Counted from the stretch's first letter, positions 44,735 through 54,340 are shown. The stretch is 64,000 nt of DNA from Bacillus_BD sp963787345 (GCA_963787345.1 CAWBCW010000026.1:682001-746000), one strand, 5' to 3'. Translations and numbers: made by a program. Notes: generated by a model from the sequence alone, not told the origin.

Positions 44735-45380
44735 AATTACAACTTTATTATTTGATTTAGATGGTACGTTAATTGATACAAATGAGTTGATTATCACATC
44801 TTTTCTTCATACGTTAGAACAATATTTTCCTGGCCAATATCAGCAGCAAGATGTATTGCCATTTTTAGGACCGACACTTTACGATACTTTTTCAAAATTA
44901 AACCCTGACAAGGTCGATGAAATGTCTCATGTGTATCGCACCTTTAATAAAGCGAAGCATGATTCATTTGTCAAAGAGTTTCCTGGTGTTTATGACACGA
45001 TGAAACAGTTAAAGGAAGCCGGTTTCAAAATGGGCATTGTTACATCGAAAATGTCTGATGTGGCGATAATGGGAATGAAATTGACAAAAATTGATCCGTT
45101 TTTTGATACGATTGTAGCGAGTGAACATATTGAAAATCCAAAGCCCGATCCAGAAGCCATCTATAAAGCCCTTGAGGAACTTGGATCTAGCCCGGATGAA
45201 GCGATTATGGTCGGTGATAATGGTTCAGATATATTAGCTGGCAAAAATGCAGGGGTACGAACAACAGTAGGAGTATCGTGGTCCATTAAGGGGAGAGAAC
45301 ATGTACGTTCATTTGAACCAGACTATATATTAGAACATATTACTGATATCTATCCGATTGTCGGTGTTGAGCAAAAGTGA
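44724..45380 (+). CDS. ppaX: Pyrophosphatase PpaX
   Basis: 218 residues, HAD superfamily. Motif I FDLDGTLIDT, motif II VTSKMSD, motif III/IV KPDPEAI and MVGDNGSDI. Hydrolyses the pyrophosphate produced when HprK dephosphorylates HPr-Ser-P with Pi, which explains its place beside hprK. AAGGAAG precedes the ATG within the end of yvoD. Confidence 0.95.
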   Translation: MDNKITTLLFDLDGTLIDTNELIITSFLHTLEQYFPGQYQQQDVLPFLGPTLYDTFSKLNPDKVDEMSHVYRTFNKAKHDSFVKEFPGVYDTMKQLKEAGFKMGIVTSKMSDVAIMGMKLTKIDPFFDTIVASEHIENPKPDPEAIYKALEELGSSPDEAIMVGDNGSDILAGKNAGVRTTVGVSWSIKGREHVRSFEPDYILEHITDIYPIVGVEQK

Positions 45381-45874
45381 GAAACACAGTACGTTATCCG
45401 GTAGAAGGGGCCAATTCCTTATGGCATGTATATAAGACGGTGCCTTTTTGGAAGGTAATCAAGAATTTTGTTGTGATTCAAATGGCGCGTTATAGTCCCT
45501 TTCTAGGATTAAAAAACTGGCTTTACCGACATCTTTTAAAAATGAAGGTGGGAGACCAAACTTCATTTGGTTTAATGGTCATGTTAGATATTATGTTTCC
45601 GGAAAAAATCAGTATTGGCCGCAATTCAGTTATCGGCTATAACACAACGATTTTGGCTCATGAATATTTAATAAAGGAATACCGGCTTGGAGATGTCAAA
45701 ATTGGCAGTGAAGTTATGATTGGTGCCAATACAACGATTCTTCCCGGTGTGGTAATAGGGGATGGCGCCGTTGTTTCTGCCGGTACCCTTGTCAATCGAG
45801 ATGTCCCGCCTAGATCCTTTGTCGGCGGAAATCCAATGGTGTTAATTCGAGAAAATGTGAATGAATTGTTATGA
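45377..45874 (+). CDS. yvoF: Hexapeptide-repeat acyltransferase YvoF
   Basis: 165 residues from GTG 45377, overlapping ppaX by four bases. The C-terminal half is a left-handed beta-helix of hexapeptide repeats (ISIGRNSVIGYNTTI, VKIGSEVMIGANTTILPGVV, IGDGAVVSAGTLV). Such proteins acetylate sugars or other small acceptors; the acceptor is unknown. Last gene of the hprK-lgt-yvoD-ppaX-yvoF set. Confidence 0.88.
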   Translation: MRNTVRYPVEGANSLWHVYKTVPFWKVIKNFVVIQMARYSPFLGLKNWLYRHLLKMKVGDQTSFGLMVMLDIMFPEKISIGRNSVIGYNTTILAHEYLIKEYRLGDVKIGSEVMIGANTTILPGVVIGDGAVVSAGTLVNRDVPPRSFVGGNPMVLIRENVNELL

Positions 45875-45875
45875 A

Positions 45876-45928
45876 AAAAGGAGTGCCGAGCATCTTCCAC
45901 TTTATGGAGGAGCTCGGCACTCCTTTTT
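45876..45928 (+). terminator. Terminator after yvoF
   Basis: AAAAGGAGTGCCGAG(C) pairs with (G)CTCGGCACTCCTTTT, then TTT. The loop has a second small pairing. Confidence 0.9.
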
Positions 45929-45985
45929 TATTACTTGGTGAAAATAGTATAATAGAAAAGAAATAAATATATTGACTGATTTTTC

Positions 45986-46014
45986 TTGACAAAGGAATGT
46001 AGGGGAGTTACAAT
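45986..46014 (+). promoter_or_regulatory. Sigma-A promoter of the his operon
   Basis: Perfect -35 TTGACA (45986-45991), 17-base spacer, TACAAT (46009-46014). It lies about 62 bases before hisZ. I saw no T-box or long leader. Confidence 0.85.
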
Positions 46015-46076
46015 AACTTCAACTTACTACCACATTAGCGAACTAAAGTAAAAAATGAACAGAGGTGTACTACGGA

Positions 46077-47264
46077 ATGAGCCGTTTATTTATGTTTGAA
46101 AAACCATTAGGGATGAGAGATACATTACCAGAACTGTATGAGGCGAAACATCGTACACGTTCATTGATCAGTGAAGAAATGAAAAGATGGGGATATCAAT
46201 TTATTGAGACGCCTGCTTTAGAATATTATGAAACCGTCGGTGCTGCATCGGCAATTTTAGATCAGCAGCTTTTTAAGCTGCTAGATCAACAAGGACATAC
46301 ACTTGTGCTAAGACCTGATATGACTTCTCCGATTGCAAGGGTAGCGGCCTCTAAATTGTTAAAAGAAGATTTGCCGCTACGACTAGCTTATTCTGCAGAC
46401 GTTTACCGTGCACAGCAAAGGGAAGGCGGACGCCCAGCTGAATTCGAACAAATCGGTGTTGAATGTATTGGTGATAGTACAATGAGTGCAGATGGTGAGG
46501 GGATTGCTTTACTCATATCTACCCTTGAAGAAGTAGGATTGGAACAGTTTCAATTATCCGTTGGGCATATCGGCTTTATACAGGAGTTTTTTATTGATAT
46601 ATTAGGGACAGAAGATCGTGTTAAGACACTAACGACTTTTTTATATGAAAAAAATTATGTAGGTTATCGCGAGCATGTGAAACAACTTCCGCTTTCTTCG
46701 ATCGATAAGCAAAGATTAATTGATTTCTTAAGCTTAAGAGGAGGAGAAGAAGTTTTTGACTCTGCTTTCAACTTACTTGAAAATAATAAAGGAATTGAAG
46801 CCCTCCAGGAGTTAAAACATTTATGGGAGATTCTGAAAGATTACGGCGAAATTGGAATGAGAGTGAAATTTGATTTAACTCTCGTTAGCCATATGAGTTA
46901 TTATACGGGGGTTTTATTTGAAGTATATGCAGATCAAGTTGGATTCCCAATTGCAAGTGGTGGTCGCTATGACAAACTGTTAAACCAATTCGGAAAAGAT
47001 GCGGGTGCAACAGGCTTTGCGATTCGGTTAGATCGACTACTCGAGGCGCTAGGAAGCATCGAAAGTCGTAATCCTGTGAAATGTATTATTTTCAGTGGTG
47101 AGCGACGCAAAGAAGCGTTCCAATTAGCAGCGGAAAATAGAAAAGCGGGAAATAAAGTCGTGTTACAAGACATTAATGGAGTTAAAGACATTGACGCTTG
47201 TACGGAATTATATGAAGAGATTATGATGTTAGTTGGAAAAGCAGGGAAGGAGTCAACACGATGA
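46077..47264 (+). CDS. hisZ: ATP phosphoribosyltransferase regulatory subunit HisZ
   Basis: 395 residues from ATG 46077 after AGAGGTG; a second Met at 46092 would give a start at FEKPLG. Class II aminoacyl-tRNA-synthetase-like fold related to HisRS: motif 2-like RLAYSADVYRAQQREGGRPAEFEQIGVE and motif 3-like ASGGRYDKLLNQFG. It lacks a full anticodon-binding domain. It partners the short HisG to give active enzyme. First gene of the nine-gene his operon; overlaps hisG by four bases. Confidence 0.94.
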   Translation: MSRLFMFEKPLGMRDTLPELYEAKHRTRSLISEEMKRWGYQFIETPALEYYETVGAASAILDQQLFKLLDQQGHTLVLRPDMTSPIARVAASKLLKEDLPLRLAYSADVYRAQQREGGRPAEFEQIGVECIGDSTMSADGEGIALLISTLEEVGLEQFQLSVGHIGFIQEFFIDILGTEDRVKTLTTFLYEKNYVGYREHVKQLPLSSIDKQRLIDFLSLRGGEEVFDSAFNLLENNKGIEALQELKHLWEILKDYGEIGMRVKFDLTLVSHMSYYTGVLFEVYADQVGFPIASGGRYDKLLNQFGKDAGATGFAIRLDRLLEALGSIESRNPVKCIIFSGERRKEAFQLAAENRKAGNKVVLQDINGVKDIDACTELYEEIMMLVGKAGKESTR

Positions 47265-47905
47265 ATGAGCCTTTAACGATTGCAATGCCAAAAGGGCGAA
47301 TTTTTGAAGAAGCAGCAGCTTTGCTTCGTGAAGCAGGCTTTCAATTACCGCCTGAATTTGATGATTCGAGAAAATTAATCATTGACGTCGAAGAAGAGAA
47401 TTTTCGGTTTATTTTAGCGAAACCAATGGATGTTCCTACATATGTTGAACATGGTGTCGCAGATCTTGGGATTGCCGGAAAAGACGTCATGCTAGAGGAA
47501 GAACGTGACGTTTACGAAGTTCTTGACTTAAAAATTAGTGAATGTCATCTAGCAGTTGCTGGATTGCCAAATACAAAAATGAATAACATTGCTCCAAAGA
47601 TTGCAACGAAATATCCTAATGTAGCATCAACGTATTTCCGTGAGCAAGGGGAGCAAGTTGAAATTATTAAATTAAACGGATCTATCGAGCTCGCCCCAAT
47701 TATCGGTTTGGCAGATCGAATTGTTGATATTGTATCAACAGGCCGTACGCTAGCTGAAAATGGCTTAGTTGAATACGAGCGAATTGTTGATATTACCTCT
47801 CGTTTAATTGTAAATCCAGTCAGCTATCGGATGAAGGACGCGCGTATTAGCGAAATCGTGGAACGGATTGCCAAAGTTTTAGAAGCGAAGACTACAATTG
47901 CTTAA
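47261..47905 (+). CDS. hisG: ATP phosphoribosyltransferase, short form
   Basis: 214 residues, the short HisG that needs HisZ. First committed step of histidine synthesis: ATP plus PRPP gives phosphoribosyl-ATP. Motifs: AMPKGRIFEEA, VADLGIAGKDV, LAPIIGLADRIVDIVSTGRTLAENGL (PRPP-binding region). No C-terminal regulatory domain. GGAAGGAG precedes the ATG. Confidence 0.97.
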   Translation: MNEPLTIAMPKGRIFEEAAALLREAGFQLPPEFDDSRKLIIDVEEENFRFILAKPMDVPTYVEHGVADLGIAGKDVMLEEERDVYEVLDLKISECHLAVAGLPNTKMNNIAPKIATKYPNVASTYFREQGEQVEIIKLNGSIELAPIIGLADRIVDIVSTGRTLAENGLVEYERIVDITSRLIVNPVSYRMKDARISEIVERIAKVLEAKTTIA

Positions 47906-47943
47906 GGATTCGCACCAAAGAAATAGAATTTACTTAGGTTAGG

Positions 47944-49227
47944 ATGAGTTCGGTGAAAATAATAAAAGTAAATGAAGATATTTCGATAAAAAGATCGGTA
48001 GACAGTGGTACAGAAGAACAAAGAGTAATTGTTAAAGATATTATTTCAAAGGTTAAAAATAATGGTGATGCAGCTCTTCAAGAATATACAGAAAAATTTG
48101 ATGGCGTTATGCTAGAATCTTTGGCTGTCACAGCAAAAGAGATAGAAGAAGCGTACACCCTCGTTTCACCCGAAATCATAGAGATTATTAAGGAAGCGGC
48201 AGCCAATATTCGTTCGTTTCATGAAAGACAATTAAGCAATTCATGGATTACAACTGAAAAAAATGGAACGATATTAGGACAAAAAGTAACTCCGCTTGAC
48301 TCTGTTGGAGTTTATGTGCCAGGTGGAACGGCTGCATATCCTTCATCTGTTTTAATGAATGTCGTCCCTGCACAAGTGGCAGGAGTTGAACGAATTGTCA
48401 TGGTTTCTCCTCCTGGAAAAGATGGGAAATTACCAGCTGGAGTGCTAGTGGCTGCACAAGAATCAGGTGTTAAAGAAATTTATAAAGTTGGTGGCGCTCA
48501 GGCGATTGCGGCACTTGCTTATGGTACAGAAACGATTGGATCTGTTGATAAAATCACTGGACCTGGCAATATTTTTGTCGCATTAGCGAAGCGTGAAGTA
48601 TTTGGTGATGTTGATATTGATATGATTGCCGGACCTAGTGAGATTGCCATTTTAGCAGACGATAGTGCTAGAGCTAATGAAGTTGCAGCTGATTTATTAT
48701 CGCAAGCTGAACATGATGTTCGTGCATGTAGTGTTCTTGTTACACCCTCAACTACATTAGCCGAAGCAGTTGCGGTTGAAGTAGAAAAACAACTTGAGAC
48801 TCTTCCACGTCGTGAAATGGCTTCCCAATCGATTTCAGATTATGGGGTTATTTACGTAACGGAAACAGTAGATGAAGCAATTGAAACAGTGAATAAGCTA
48901 GCACCTGAACATTTAGAAATTATGATGGAAAATGCAATGGAGAAGGTTGGACGTATCCGTCATGCTGGAGCGATTTTTATCGGACGTTACAGCTCAGAGC
49001 CGGTCGGCGATTATTTTGCCGGTCCGAATCATGTATTGCCAACGAATGGAACGGCAAGATTCTCAAGTCCATTAAATGTCGATGATTTCCAAAAGAAATC
49101 AAGTCTTATTATGTATAGTGAACAGGCCTTTCACGAAAACAGTGCGAAAATCGCTGCATTTGCTCGACTTGAAGGCCTTGAAGCTCATGCACGAGCAATT
49201 GAGGCTCGTATGGATGGGAAAAAGTAA
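47944..49227 (+). CDS. hisD: Histidinol dehydrogenase
   Basis: 427 residues if ATG 47944 is used; GTG 47953 behind AGGA is an alternative giving 424. Zinc enzyme for the last two steps, histidinol to histidine with NAD. Motifs: YVPGGTAAYPSSVLMNVVPA, GPGNIFVALAKREVFG, IDMIAGPSEIAILAD, SQAEHDVRA, and the C-terminal GDYFAGPNHVLPT. Follows hisG by 38 bases. Confidence 0.96.
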   Translation: MSSVKIIKVNEDISIKRSVDSGTEEQRVIVKDIISKVKNNGDAALQEYTEKFDGVMLESLAVTAKEIEEAYTLVSPEIIEIIKEAAANIRSFHERQLSNSWITTEKNGTILGQKVTPLDSVGVYVPGGTAAYPSSVLMNVVPAQVAGVERIVMVSPPGKDGKLPAGVLVAAQESGVKEIYKVGGAQAIAALAYGTETIGSVDKITGPGNIFVALAKREVFGDVDIDMIAGPSEIAILADDSARANEVAADLLSQAEHDVRACSVLVTPSTTLAEAVAVEVEKQLETLPRREMASQSISDYGVIYVTETVDEAIETVNKLAPEHLEIMMENAMEKVGRIRHAGAIFIGRYSSEPVGDYFAGPNHVLPTNGTARFSSPLNVDDFQKKSSLIMYSEQAFHENSAKIAAFARLEGLEAHARAIEARMDGKK

Positions 49228-49253
49228 AATACGAGTAAAGGGAGTTATAGAAT

Positions 49254-49841
49254 ATGTCAAGAACAGCTTCAATCAGTAGAAAAACAGGTGAAACGAATGT
49301 TGAACTTTCAATAAATATCGATGGCTCTGGTCAATCTGAATTAGTAACTGGAGTTCCTTTTTTATCCCATATGCTTGATTTATTTGCTAAGCACGGTCAA
49401 TTTGATTTAAAAGTGAATGCAGATGGTGATACAGAAGTAGATGATCATCATACAACCGAGGATATCGGTATTTGTCTCGGACATGTATTTAAGGAAGCGA
49501 TTGGTGATAAAAAAGGGATTAAACGTTATGGAAGTGCAACGATTCCGATGGATGAGACGCTCGCGACTGTTGTGGTTGACTTAAGCAATCGTCCTCACTT
49601 TGAAATTCGTGCCGAGTTTCCAAGTCAAAAGGTCGGGAATTTTGATACGGAGTTGGTAAATGAATTCCTTTGGAAATTTGCTCTTGAGGCGAGAATAAAT
49701 TTACATGTCATCGTTCATTATGGACAAAATACACATCACATCATTGAAGCGATTTTTAAAGCAATGGCAAGAGCACTTGATGAAGCTACAATGATTGATC
49801 CGCGTGTCAAAGGGGTTCCATCCTCTAAGGGGATGTTATAA
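49254..49841 (+). CDS. hisB: Imidazoleglycerol-phosphate dehydratase
   Basis: 195 residues, dehydratase only (no fused histidinol-phosphatase). The paired metal motifs are DDHHTTEDIGI and HHIIEA with FLSHMLDLFAKH near the N-terminus. Immediately followed by hisH (adjacent stop and start). The AGGGAG site precedes the ATG. A histidinol-phosphatase gene is not in this window. Confidence 0.96.
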   Translation: MSRTASISRKTGETNVELSINIDGSGQSELVTGVPFLSHMLDLFAKHGQFDLKVNADGDTEVDDHHTTEDIGICLGHVFKEAIGDKKGIKRYGSATIPMDETLATVVVDLSNRPHFEIRAEFPSQKVGNFDTELVNEFLWKFALEARINLHVIVHYGQNTHHIIEAIFKAMARALDEATMIDPRVKGVPSSKGML

Positions 49842-50480
49842 GTGATCGGAATTGTTGATTATGGAATGGGAAATTTATTCAGTGTCAGTGAGGCATTGAA
49901 ACGTTTAGAAGTATCCTATTTTATTTCCGAGAAACCGGATGAGTTGGTTAAAGCAAGCCGTCTCATATTACCTGGCGTCGGTGCGTTTAAAGATGCAATG
50001 ATACGTCTTAATGAAACTGGACTAACTGATTTTCTTCATCAGTATGTTGCAACAGGGAAACCTCTGTTAGGTATTTGTCTGGGCATGCAACTTTTATTTG
50101 AGGAAAGCGAAGAAGGCGGGTTTTCTGAAGGACTTAGTCTTTTACCAGGTCGTGTCGTTCGTTTTCCTGGAACAGCGGAAAATGGCGATACCTACAAAGT
50201 GCCACATATGGGATGGAATCGGTTAGAATGGGTTAACCCATCGCCTATTACAAACGGCTTAGAAGAAGATTATGCTTATTTCGTCCATTCTTATTATGTA
50301 AAAACAGAAAATCCTGAAATTTTAATTGGAAAAGCATCCTACTACGAAGAAGTTCCAGCAATAGTAGGTCGCAACAATATATACGGGATGCAATTTCATC
50401 CAGAAAAAAGCAGCAAACTAGGCGTACAACTACTAATAAACTTTTGTATGAAACACAGGGGCGGTTCTATCGTTTCATAA
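49842..50480 (+). CDS. hisH: Imidazole glycerol phosphate synthase, glutaminase subunit
   Basis: 212 residues from GTG 49842. Class I glutamine amidotransferase. Catalytic Cys in PLLGICLGMQLLF (about residue 80), His-Glu in MQFHPEKS near residue 185, and DYGMGNLFSV at the N-terminus. Feeds ammonia to HisF. Adjacent to hisB. Confidence 0.96.
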   Translation: MIGIVDYGMGNLFSVSEALKRLEVSYFISEKPDELVKASRLILPGVGAFKDAMIRLNETGLTDFLHQYVATGKPLLGICLGMQLLFEESEEGGFSEGLSLLPGRVVRFPGTAENGDTYKVPHMGWNRLEWVNPSPITNGLEEDYAYFVHSYYVKTENPEILIGKASYYEEVPAIVGRNNIYGMQFHPEKSSKLGVQLLINFCMKHRGGSIVS

Positions 50481-50544
50481 ACGGTAAAGAAGGGGTTCTC
50501 TAGTAGCAGTAAGAGGACTGTACTTATGAAAGGGGAGCGGAATG

Positions 50545-51276
50545 ATGGCATTTACGATTTATCCTGCAATTGATATGCGGGGTGGGAAGTGTGTTCGATT
50601 GATTCAAGGTGATTATAATCAAGAGACGATTTATGGGGACTCACCTTTTGATATGGCGAAATCATTTAAGGAAGCGGGGGCGCCTTGGATACATATGGTG
50701 GATCTCGACGGTGCGAAGGATGGAAAACGTGTAAATGATTCATTTGTTATTCAAGCTGCTCAAGAATTAAAGGTCAATGTCCAAATCGGTGGTGGCATTC
50801 GCACAGAAGAAGACGTTGCTCACTATTTAGAGAATGGTGTAGCTAGAGTCATTATTGGCAGCATGGCGATCTCTAATCCTGAGTTTGCAATCGAAATGAT
50901 CAAAAAATACGGTGAGAAAATTGCGATTGGAATCGATGCGAAAAATGGATTTGTGGCTACACATGGTTGGCTAAATACATCGGAGGCGAAGGCTGTTGAT
51001 GTGGGTAAAAAATTTGCGGATGCTGGATGTGAAACATTTATTTTCACTGACATTGCAACCGACGGGATGCTAGCGGGTCCAAATATTGAAGCAGTTAAAA
51101 AAATGGCTGTGGAAACAGGCAAAAGCGTAATAGCTTCTGGTGGAGTTAGCAGCCTTCAAGACTTATTGAATTTGAAAGAATACGGTTCTCAAGGAATAAG
51201 CGGAGCAATTGTAGGAAAGGCGATTTATGAAGGGCGCTTTACCGTTGCTGACGCATTGAAAGAGGTGGAGGCGTAA
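50545..51276 (+). CDS. hisA: ProFAR isomerase HisA
   Basis: 243 residues from the second of two tandem ATG codons (50542, 50545), behind AGGGGAGCGG. TIM barrel. The N-terminal FTIYPAIDMRGGKCVRL carries the catalytic Asp (AIDM), and the second half has FTDIATDGMLAGPN. Amadori rearrangement of ProFAR. Stop and hisF start abut (TAA then ATG). Confidence 0.97.
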   Translation: MAFTIYPAIDMRGGKCVRLIQGDYNQETIYGDSPFDMAKSFKEAGAPWIHMVDLDGAKDGKRVNDSFVIQAAQELKVNVQIGGGIRTEEDVAHYLENGVARVIIGSMAISNPEFAIEMIKKYGEKIAIGIDAKNGFVATHGWLNTSEAKAVDVGKKFADAGCETFIFTDIATDGMLAGPNIEAVKKMAVETGKSVIASGGVSSLQDLLNLKEYGSQGISGAIVGKAIYEGRFTVADALKEVEA

Positions 51277-52035
51277 ATGGTTACGAAACGGATTATTCCT
51301 TGTCTAGACGTTAAAGATGGCCGAGTCGTGAAAGGTGTACAATTTGTTGAACTTCGTGATGCTGGCGATCCAGTTGAACTGGCTCGATTCTATGACGAAC
51401 AAGGAGCAGATGAGCTCGTATTTCTTGATATTTCTGCCTCCCATGAAGGCCGTAAAACAATGGTAGAAGTCGTCAATAAGGTTGCTTCAGAGCTTGCTAT
51501 TCCCTTTACAGTCGGCGGAGGAATTAACTCGCTTGAAGATATGAAACGAATTTTACGTGCAGGCGCAGATAAGGTATCATTAAATACAGCAGCGGTATTA
51601 AACCCTGAAATCATTACAGAAGGATCCGATTTTTTTGGTTCCCAATGTATCGTCGTGGCAATTGATGCAAAATGGGATGAAAAATTGGGTTCATGGCGGG
51701 TGTATACACATGGTGGCCGGACTCCAGTTGAAAAGGATGTAATCTCATGGGCCAAAGAAGTGGTAGAACGTGGTGCCGGTGAAATTCTTCTCACAAGTAT
51801 GGACTCAGATGGTGAGAAAAATGGATTTAATTTGGCTTTAACAAAGGCTGTTAGTGAGGCTGTAACGGTCCCTGTCATCGCTTCAGGTGGAGCTGGGAAC
51901 GCGGAGCATTTTGTAGAAGCGTTCGTCGAAGGGAAAGCTGACGCCGCTTTAGCCGCATCGATTTTCCATTATAAAGAAACATCGGTCAAAGAAGTCAAAG
52001 CCTATCTGCGAGAAAAAGGCGTGAACGTAAAGTGA
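51277..52035 (+). CDS. hisF: Imidazole glycerol phosphate synthase, cyclase subunit
   Basis: 252 residues. TIM barrel with RIIPCLDVKDGRVVKGVQF (catalytic Asp in CLDV), VGGGINS and LLTSMDSDGEKNGF, IASGGAGNAEHF. Works with HisH to make IGP and AICAR. Overlaps hisI by four bases. Confidence 0.97.
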   Translation: MVTKRIIPCLDVKDGRVVKGVQFVELRDAGDPVELARFYDEQGADELVFLDISASHEGRKTMVEVVNKVASELAIPFTVGGGINSLEDMKRILRAGADKVSLNTAAVLNPEIITEGSDFFGSQCIVVAIDAKWDEKLGSWRVYTHGGRTPVEKDVISWAKEVVERGAGEILLTSMDSDGEKNGFNLALTKAVSEAVTVPVIASGGAGNAEHFVEAFVEGKADAALAASIFHYKETSVKEVKAYLREKGVNVK

Positions 52036-52349
52036 GATTAGAAGACGTTAAATTTGATGAAAAGGGGTTAATTCCGGCAATTGTTCAAGACGCAATCACG
52101 AAAGAAGTCTTAACTCTTGCCTATATGAACCGTACTTCATTAGAAAAATCAATACAATCTGGCGAAACTTGGTTTTTCAGTCGTTCCCGTCAGGAATTAT
52201 GGCATAAAGGAGCAACAAGCGGTAATACACAAAAAATCGTTTCAATGAAATTAGATTGTGATCGTGATGCGATTGTTGTTCTCGTCAATCCAGCAGGACC
52301 AGCCTGTCACACTGGTGAAATTAGTTGTTTTAATGAATCTATTTATTAA
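52032..52349 (+). CDS. hisI: Phosphoribosyl-AMP cyclohydrolase (HisI only)
   Basis: 105 residues from GTG 52032. Zinc enzyme: ETWFFSRSRQELWHKGATSG, LDCDRDAI and PACHTGEISCF hold the metal-binding Asp/Cys. In B. subtilis HisI is fused to HisE; here the reading frame ends and a separate hisE gene starts 19 bases later with its own ribosome-binding site. Confidence 0.95.
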   Translation: MRLEDVKFDEKGLIPAIVQDAITKEVLTLAYMNRTSLEKSIQSGETWFFSRSRQELWHKGATSGNTQKIVSMKLDCDRDAIVVLVNPAGPACHTGEISCFNESIY

Positions 52350-52367
52350 AAAGAAGGTGCAGCAAAC

Positions 52368-52685
52368 GTGAGTCCAAAATTAACTGATTATGAAATCTTA
52401 ATGACACTTGAGGAAGTTATCGCGCAACGTGAAAAGGAACGTCCTGAAGGTGCATATACGACTTATTTATTCGAACAAGGTGTTGATAAAATCCTCAAAA
52501 AAGTCGGTGAAGAAGCTACAGAAGTGGTTATTGCAGCAAAAAACCGCGATCACGAAGAATTAAAGTGGGAGGCATCTGATCTTATCTACCACTTAATGGT
52601 ATTATTACGTGAACAAGGGGTTTCTTTTAAAGAAATTTTGAAGGTTTTAGAAGAGAGACATTTAACGAAAGAAGATCCGAAATAA
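52368..52685 (+). CDS. hisE: Phosphoribosyl-ATP pyrophosphatase (HisE only)
   Basis: 105 residues from GTG 52368, behind AGAAGGTG. All-alpha MazG-like fold: ERPEGAYTTYLFEQGVDKIL, KVGEEATEVVIAAKN (metal-binding EExxE), WEASDLIYHLMVLL. Last gene of the his operon, followed by a strong terminator. Confidence 0.95.
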   Translation: MSPKLTDYEILMTLEEVIAQREKERPEGAYTTYLFEQGVDKILKKVGEEATEVVIAAKNRDHEELKWEASDLIYHLMVLLREQGVSFKEILKVLEERHLTKEDPK

Positions 52686-52691
52686 AAAGAC

Positions 52692-52745
52692 AAAGCCTGT
52701 CGACTTCAGAAAGATTGAGATCATTCTGAAATGGACAGGCTTTTT
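52692..52745 (+). terminator. Terminator of the his operon
   Basis: AAAGCCTGTC pairs with GACAGGCTTT and the inner CTTCAGAA with TTCTGAA(A); five T follow. Confidence 0.9.
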
Positions 52746-52840
52746 ATTATCGTCGGAATAAATAGCGAAATGGACCTTTTTGTCAAGTATATAATATGAT
52801 ATAATAACTTAGTTGAGAACGAAAGAAAATGGAGGATCTC

Positions 52841-54340
52841 ATGAGTAAAAACGCTCAAGCTAAAACAAAAGGACAACTGCTGTCATTTATTCCTACAGGT
52901 GAATATTATTTCACATTAGGCTTGAAAGCATTTCAACGTCGTGATTTTCAGAAAGCAATTAAATACTTAAAAAGAGCCATGCACTTAGAACCGGGTGAAC
53001 CGATGATTGTGTGTCAATTGGCGATTATTTATACAGAACTTGGAGATTTCCAGCAATCGAATGAACTGTTACATTTCATTTTAGAAGAATTAGACGAAGA
53101 GATGGTAGAGTGTCATTTCTTTTTAGCTAATAACTATGCTCATATGGGATATTTCAAAGATTCTTATTCCCATTTGACACTTTATATGGAGAATGAGCCA
53201 GATGGCGATTTTATTTATGACGCAGAGGATCTCCTAGAAATCCTAACACTAGAGGAAGATGTGTTGGATGAGGACTCCTATGAACATGATGATCTGATCA
53301 TTAAGCAGGAACAAGCAAAAGAGTTGCTCGAATCTGGGCACTTTCCAAAGGCAATTAAACTACTGAAGTCCGTTATTAAGGAGTTTCCTGAGTATTGGTC
53401 AGCATATAATAATCTAGCCTTGGCTTATTTTTATCTAGGTGAAGTAGACAAAGCCTCGCGTATACTTGATCAGGTGATGGAGAAGAATCCAGGCAATTTA
53501 CATGCTATCTGTAATAAGTTAGTATTTGCCTATTTCCAAAAAGACTTTCCTGAAGTAAAACAGATTACTGAGCTTCTTAGAAAAGTAAAGCCGTTGTTAT
53601 CGGAACATCAATTCAAATTGGGTGCGACTTTTGCTTTAACTGGGGAATATGAAACAGCCTATTACTGGTTACGCAAGCTTTATAAGTATGGATATGATGG
53701 AGATGGGCCTTTTTATTACTGGTTTTCTTATGCAGCGTACTTTACAGGAAGGGAGCAAATTGCTCATTCCTTATGGGACAAAGTCATAAAAATCAATCCA
53801 GAAAAGAAAGACTTGGCTCCTTGGAACAAAGAAAAAGCAGATGTGAATCGATTTGAAGATTTTGATGCATGGATCCTAAAGAACTTGGATAGTGACTCCA
53901 TCGAAGAAAGACTATTTGCTGTCTTTCTACTGTCAAAATCTGAACATAAGGAATCCCTCTTCCAGAAAAAAGAGGTTCAGCATAATAGGAAATTCTCAAA
54001 AATAGAGCAACAATATGTCACCTCGGTAAAGGCGGATAAAAAAGTAGAAGATGGCCAATTGGCGATTGCCCATGAAACAGCACAACTTTTATATCAATAC
54101 CATCATCCAATTGGAACGGTGGAGGCGGGTCTTTTTTTATTATGGTTTTCCGTTTTTACAGAAATGCAAAATGCAAAGGTGTCATTAAAAAATGAAAAAG
54201 CTTTAGCCGCTGCAATCGATTATGTTTGGAATAAACTTCGAGATGAAAAATGTTCACAGAAACAAATATCCGATCAATATGGACTTTCTTCATCCACTTT
54301 ACAAAAATATGTAAAATTAATTAAGGAATACCTTAATTGA
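52841..54340 (+). CDS. yvcD: TPR-repeat protein YvcD
   Basis: 499 residues from ATG 52841, just behind GGAGGAT; the ATG four codons upstream overlaps that site. Tetratricopeptide repeats cover about 20-125 (YYFTLGLKAFQRRDFQKAIKY) and 165-240 (AKELLESGHFPKAIKLLKSV, AYNNLALAYFYLGEVDKASR). The C-terminal 40 residues (LRDEKCSQKQISDQYGLSSSTLQKYVKLI) look like a helix-turn-helix. Role unknown; probably a protein-interaction scaffold or regulator. Same place as in B. subtilis, between his and trxB. Confidence 0.85.
   Translation: MSKNAQAKTKGQLLSFIPTGEYYFTLGLKAFQRRDFQKAIKYLKRAMHLEPGEPMIVCQLAIIYTELGDFQQSNELLHFILEELDEEMVECHFFLANNYAHMGYFKDSYSHLTLYMENEPDGDFIYDAEDLLEILTLEEDVLDEDSYEHDDLIIKQEQAKELLESGHFPKAIKLLKSVIKEFPEYWSAYNNLALAYFYLGEVDKASRILDQVMEKNPGNLHAICNKLVFAYFQKDFPEVKQITELLRKVKPLLSEHQFKLGATFALTGEYETAYYWLRKLYKYGYDGDGPFYYWFSYAAYFTGREQIAHSLWDKVIKINPEKKDLAPWNKEKADVNRFEDFDAWILKNLDSDSIEERLFAVFLLSKSEHKESLFQKKEVQHNRKFSKIEQQYVTSVKADKKVEDGQLAIAHETAQLLYQYHHPIGTVEAGLFLLWFSVFTEMQNAKVSLKNEKALAAAIDYVWNKLRDEKCSQKQISDQYGLSSSTLQKYVKLIKEYLN

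Noticed and set aside
46015..46076. T-box or other riboswitch before the his operon
   Set aside because: The leader is only about 60 bases with no antiterminator stem or T-box sequence.
51390..51878. 162-codon minus-strand frame inside hisF
   Set aside because: Shadow of the hisF coding sequence; no ribosome-binding site and no recognisable protein.
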